This document shows, piece by piece, positions 31,850 through 34,093 of a stretch of DNA of 34,093 nt. Position 1 is the stretch's first letter, and each line of letters starts with the position of its first letter. The notes beneath the pieces are model-generated. The model did no database searches and had not been told where the DNA came from. It saw only the letters and a list, made by a program, of their open reading frames with translations. The position numbers were made by a program, and so were the translations under genes. Location: NCBI GenBank assembly GCA_020846275.1, contig JADLEG010000225.1, positions 1 through 34,093 on the forward strand, in the 5' to 3' direction. The stretch comes from Alphaproteobacteria bacterium (GTDB lineage Bacteria > Pseudomonadota > Alphaproteobacteria > JAEULC01).

Positions 31850-31853
<4 letters not shown>
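30651..31853 (-). CDS. GT87-like (DUF2029) polytopic membrane glycosyltransferase
   Basis: 400 residues with about 10-11 hydrophobic helices. A first periplasmic loop contains PTDSFLMIDYGLNTRQAL and the family-like YPEHFAYPPAFVVLLLAWL; the later KARNVNLVYLAAITLAL and SIAIKLYSILFLPWLAWRR are characteristic of GT87 mannosyltransferases. These use polyprenyl-phosphate-mannose to extend glycans at the periplasmic face. The GTG start at 31853 overlaps the stop of the histidine kinase gene (GTGA), so it is coupled to that kinase. The acceptor is unknown. It converges on the GT2 gene, whose product could supply its donor. Confidence 0.8.
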
Positions 31854-33793
<1,940 letters not shown>

Positions 33794-33898
33794 CGCTGCT
33801 CCTGGCGCCGTCCCGCCAGCTTGGGGTTTCCCGCATCGCCGCGGTCGGTAACCATCCTAGCAGGCAATTGCAAACGCCCTGTTATTTGGGCGAGATTT

Positions 33899-33928
33899 TT
33901 GAAACAATATAACAAACTGAATTATAAT
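33899..33928 (+). promoter_or_regulatory. Consensus-like sigma70 promoter near the right edge
   Basis: TTGAAA (33899-33904), an 18-bp spacer and the perfect -10 TATAAT (33923-33928) point rightward, with a start near 33935. The surrounding 33850-34010 is much more AT-rich than the rest of the window. It probably drives a gene whose start lies at or beyond the right edge. Confidence 0.55.
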
Positions 33929-33948
33929 GCCTATTTTCCATCGGCATC

Positions 33949-33960
33949 GGGGAATACCCC
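33949..33960. promoter_or_regulatory. GGGG-AATA-CCCC palindrome downstream of the promoter
   Basis: A 4-bp GC arm pair with an AATA centre, followed by TAG, about 14-25 bases after the predicted transcription start. It could be an operator or a small leader hairpin. The region 33794-34093 holds otherwise only this promoter and very short reading frames. Confidence 0.35.
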
Positions 33961-34060
33961 TAGTTTCGTTGCCAAGATATCACAATGGTTAGAATTGGAC
34001 ACAGGTTAATGGAGAAGTTGTTGCGATGTTTTTGAGGGAGATGGCAGTGTTGGGTCCGCA

Positions 34061-34093
34061 GTGACCAGCCTGCCGGTGCGGACGAGCAATATC
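34061..34093 (+). CDS. Possible start of a gene running off the right edge
   Basis: From the GTG at 34061 a frame is open for 11 codons to the end of the window (starts VTSLPVRTSN). A 12-residue reading frame (ATG 34026, stop 34062-34064, reading MFLREMAVLGPQ) overlaps it by GTGA, the same coupling seen elsewhere here. It might be a leader peptide, or chance. The strong promoter at 33899-33928 is the main support that a gene starts here. No family can be named from so few residues. Confidence 0.3.
   Translation, partial: MTSLPVRTSNI

Overview
The window is about 34 kb of GC-rich chromosomal DNA. The compact order SRP RNA - dnaX - ybaB/ebfC, the LexA-like GTTC-N7-GTTC motif, FNR/FixK-type boxes, the many catabolic acyl-CoA genes and the TRAP transporter all suggest an alphaproteobacterium (Rhodospirillales or Hyphomicrobiales-like). 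Genus and species cannot be read from the sequence. I found no tRNA, rRNA, insertion sequence, prophage or CRISPR array.

Layout. (1) 1-2.1 kb, minus: core replication block ffs, dnaX and the start of ybaB. (2) 2.2-4.1 kb: a FitAB/VapBC toxin-antitoxin pair with an operator array, a CBS-CBS-BON protein behind an FNR/FixK-type promoter, and a lone tatA. (3) 4.2-10.8 kb: an ATP-grasp ligase facing a glycosyltransferase (GT4) / PIG-L deacetylase / cupin operon, then an ornithine cyclodeaminase-like enzyme with a class IV aminotransferase, and a GST with a LexA-like box at its start. (4) 11-14.8 kb: a Do-type periplasmic protease with a long leader hairpin, followed by an OmpR-type response regulator and histidine kinase. 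This looks like an envelope-stress unit. (5) 14.9-27.5 kb: a catabolic region holding a PaaK-like CoA ligase and enoyl-CoA hydratase with a divergent TetR regulator, an FAD oxidoreductase divergent from a PhyH dioxygenase, an operon of PanB-like enzyme, TRAP transporter (DctP-DctQ-DctM), GntR regulator and a 63-residue Cys-motif protein, then a ureohydrolase and a class III CoA-transferase. (6) 27.5-28.1 kb: a second toxin-antitoxin pair (AbrB-type antitoxin, PIN toxin). (7) 28.2-31.9 kb: three polyprenyl-phosphate-sugar type glycosyltransferases (GT39/ArnT-like, GT2/DPM-like, GT87-like). (8) 31.9-33.8 kb: a soluble triple-PAS histidine kinase translationally coupled to the GT87-like gene. (9) The last 300 bp are AT-rich with a consensus-like sigma70 promoter, probably for a gene beginning at the right edge.

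The strongest candidates for undescribed biology are two. The first is the TRAP-linked PanB homologue, which appears to have lost two of the three canonical Mg2+ ligands and so probably catalyses a different reaction on an imported acid. The second is the GT4 / PIG-L / cupin / ATP-grasp group, whose enzyme types resemble the first steps of the mycothiol and bacillithiol pathways, though no product can be assigned. Regulatory palindromes at 2178-2216, 3675-3688, 10841-10855, 10964-11025, 16940-16959 and 19096-19109 were read directly from the sequence. Their regulators are inferred. All similarity statements rest on motif recognition by eye; no database search was run.
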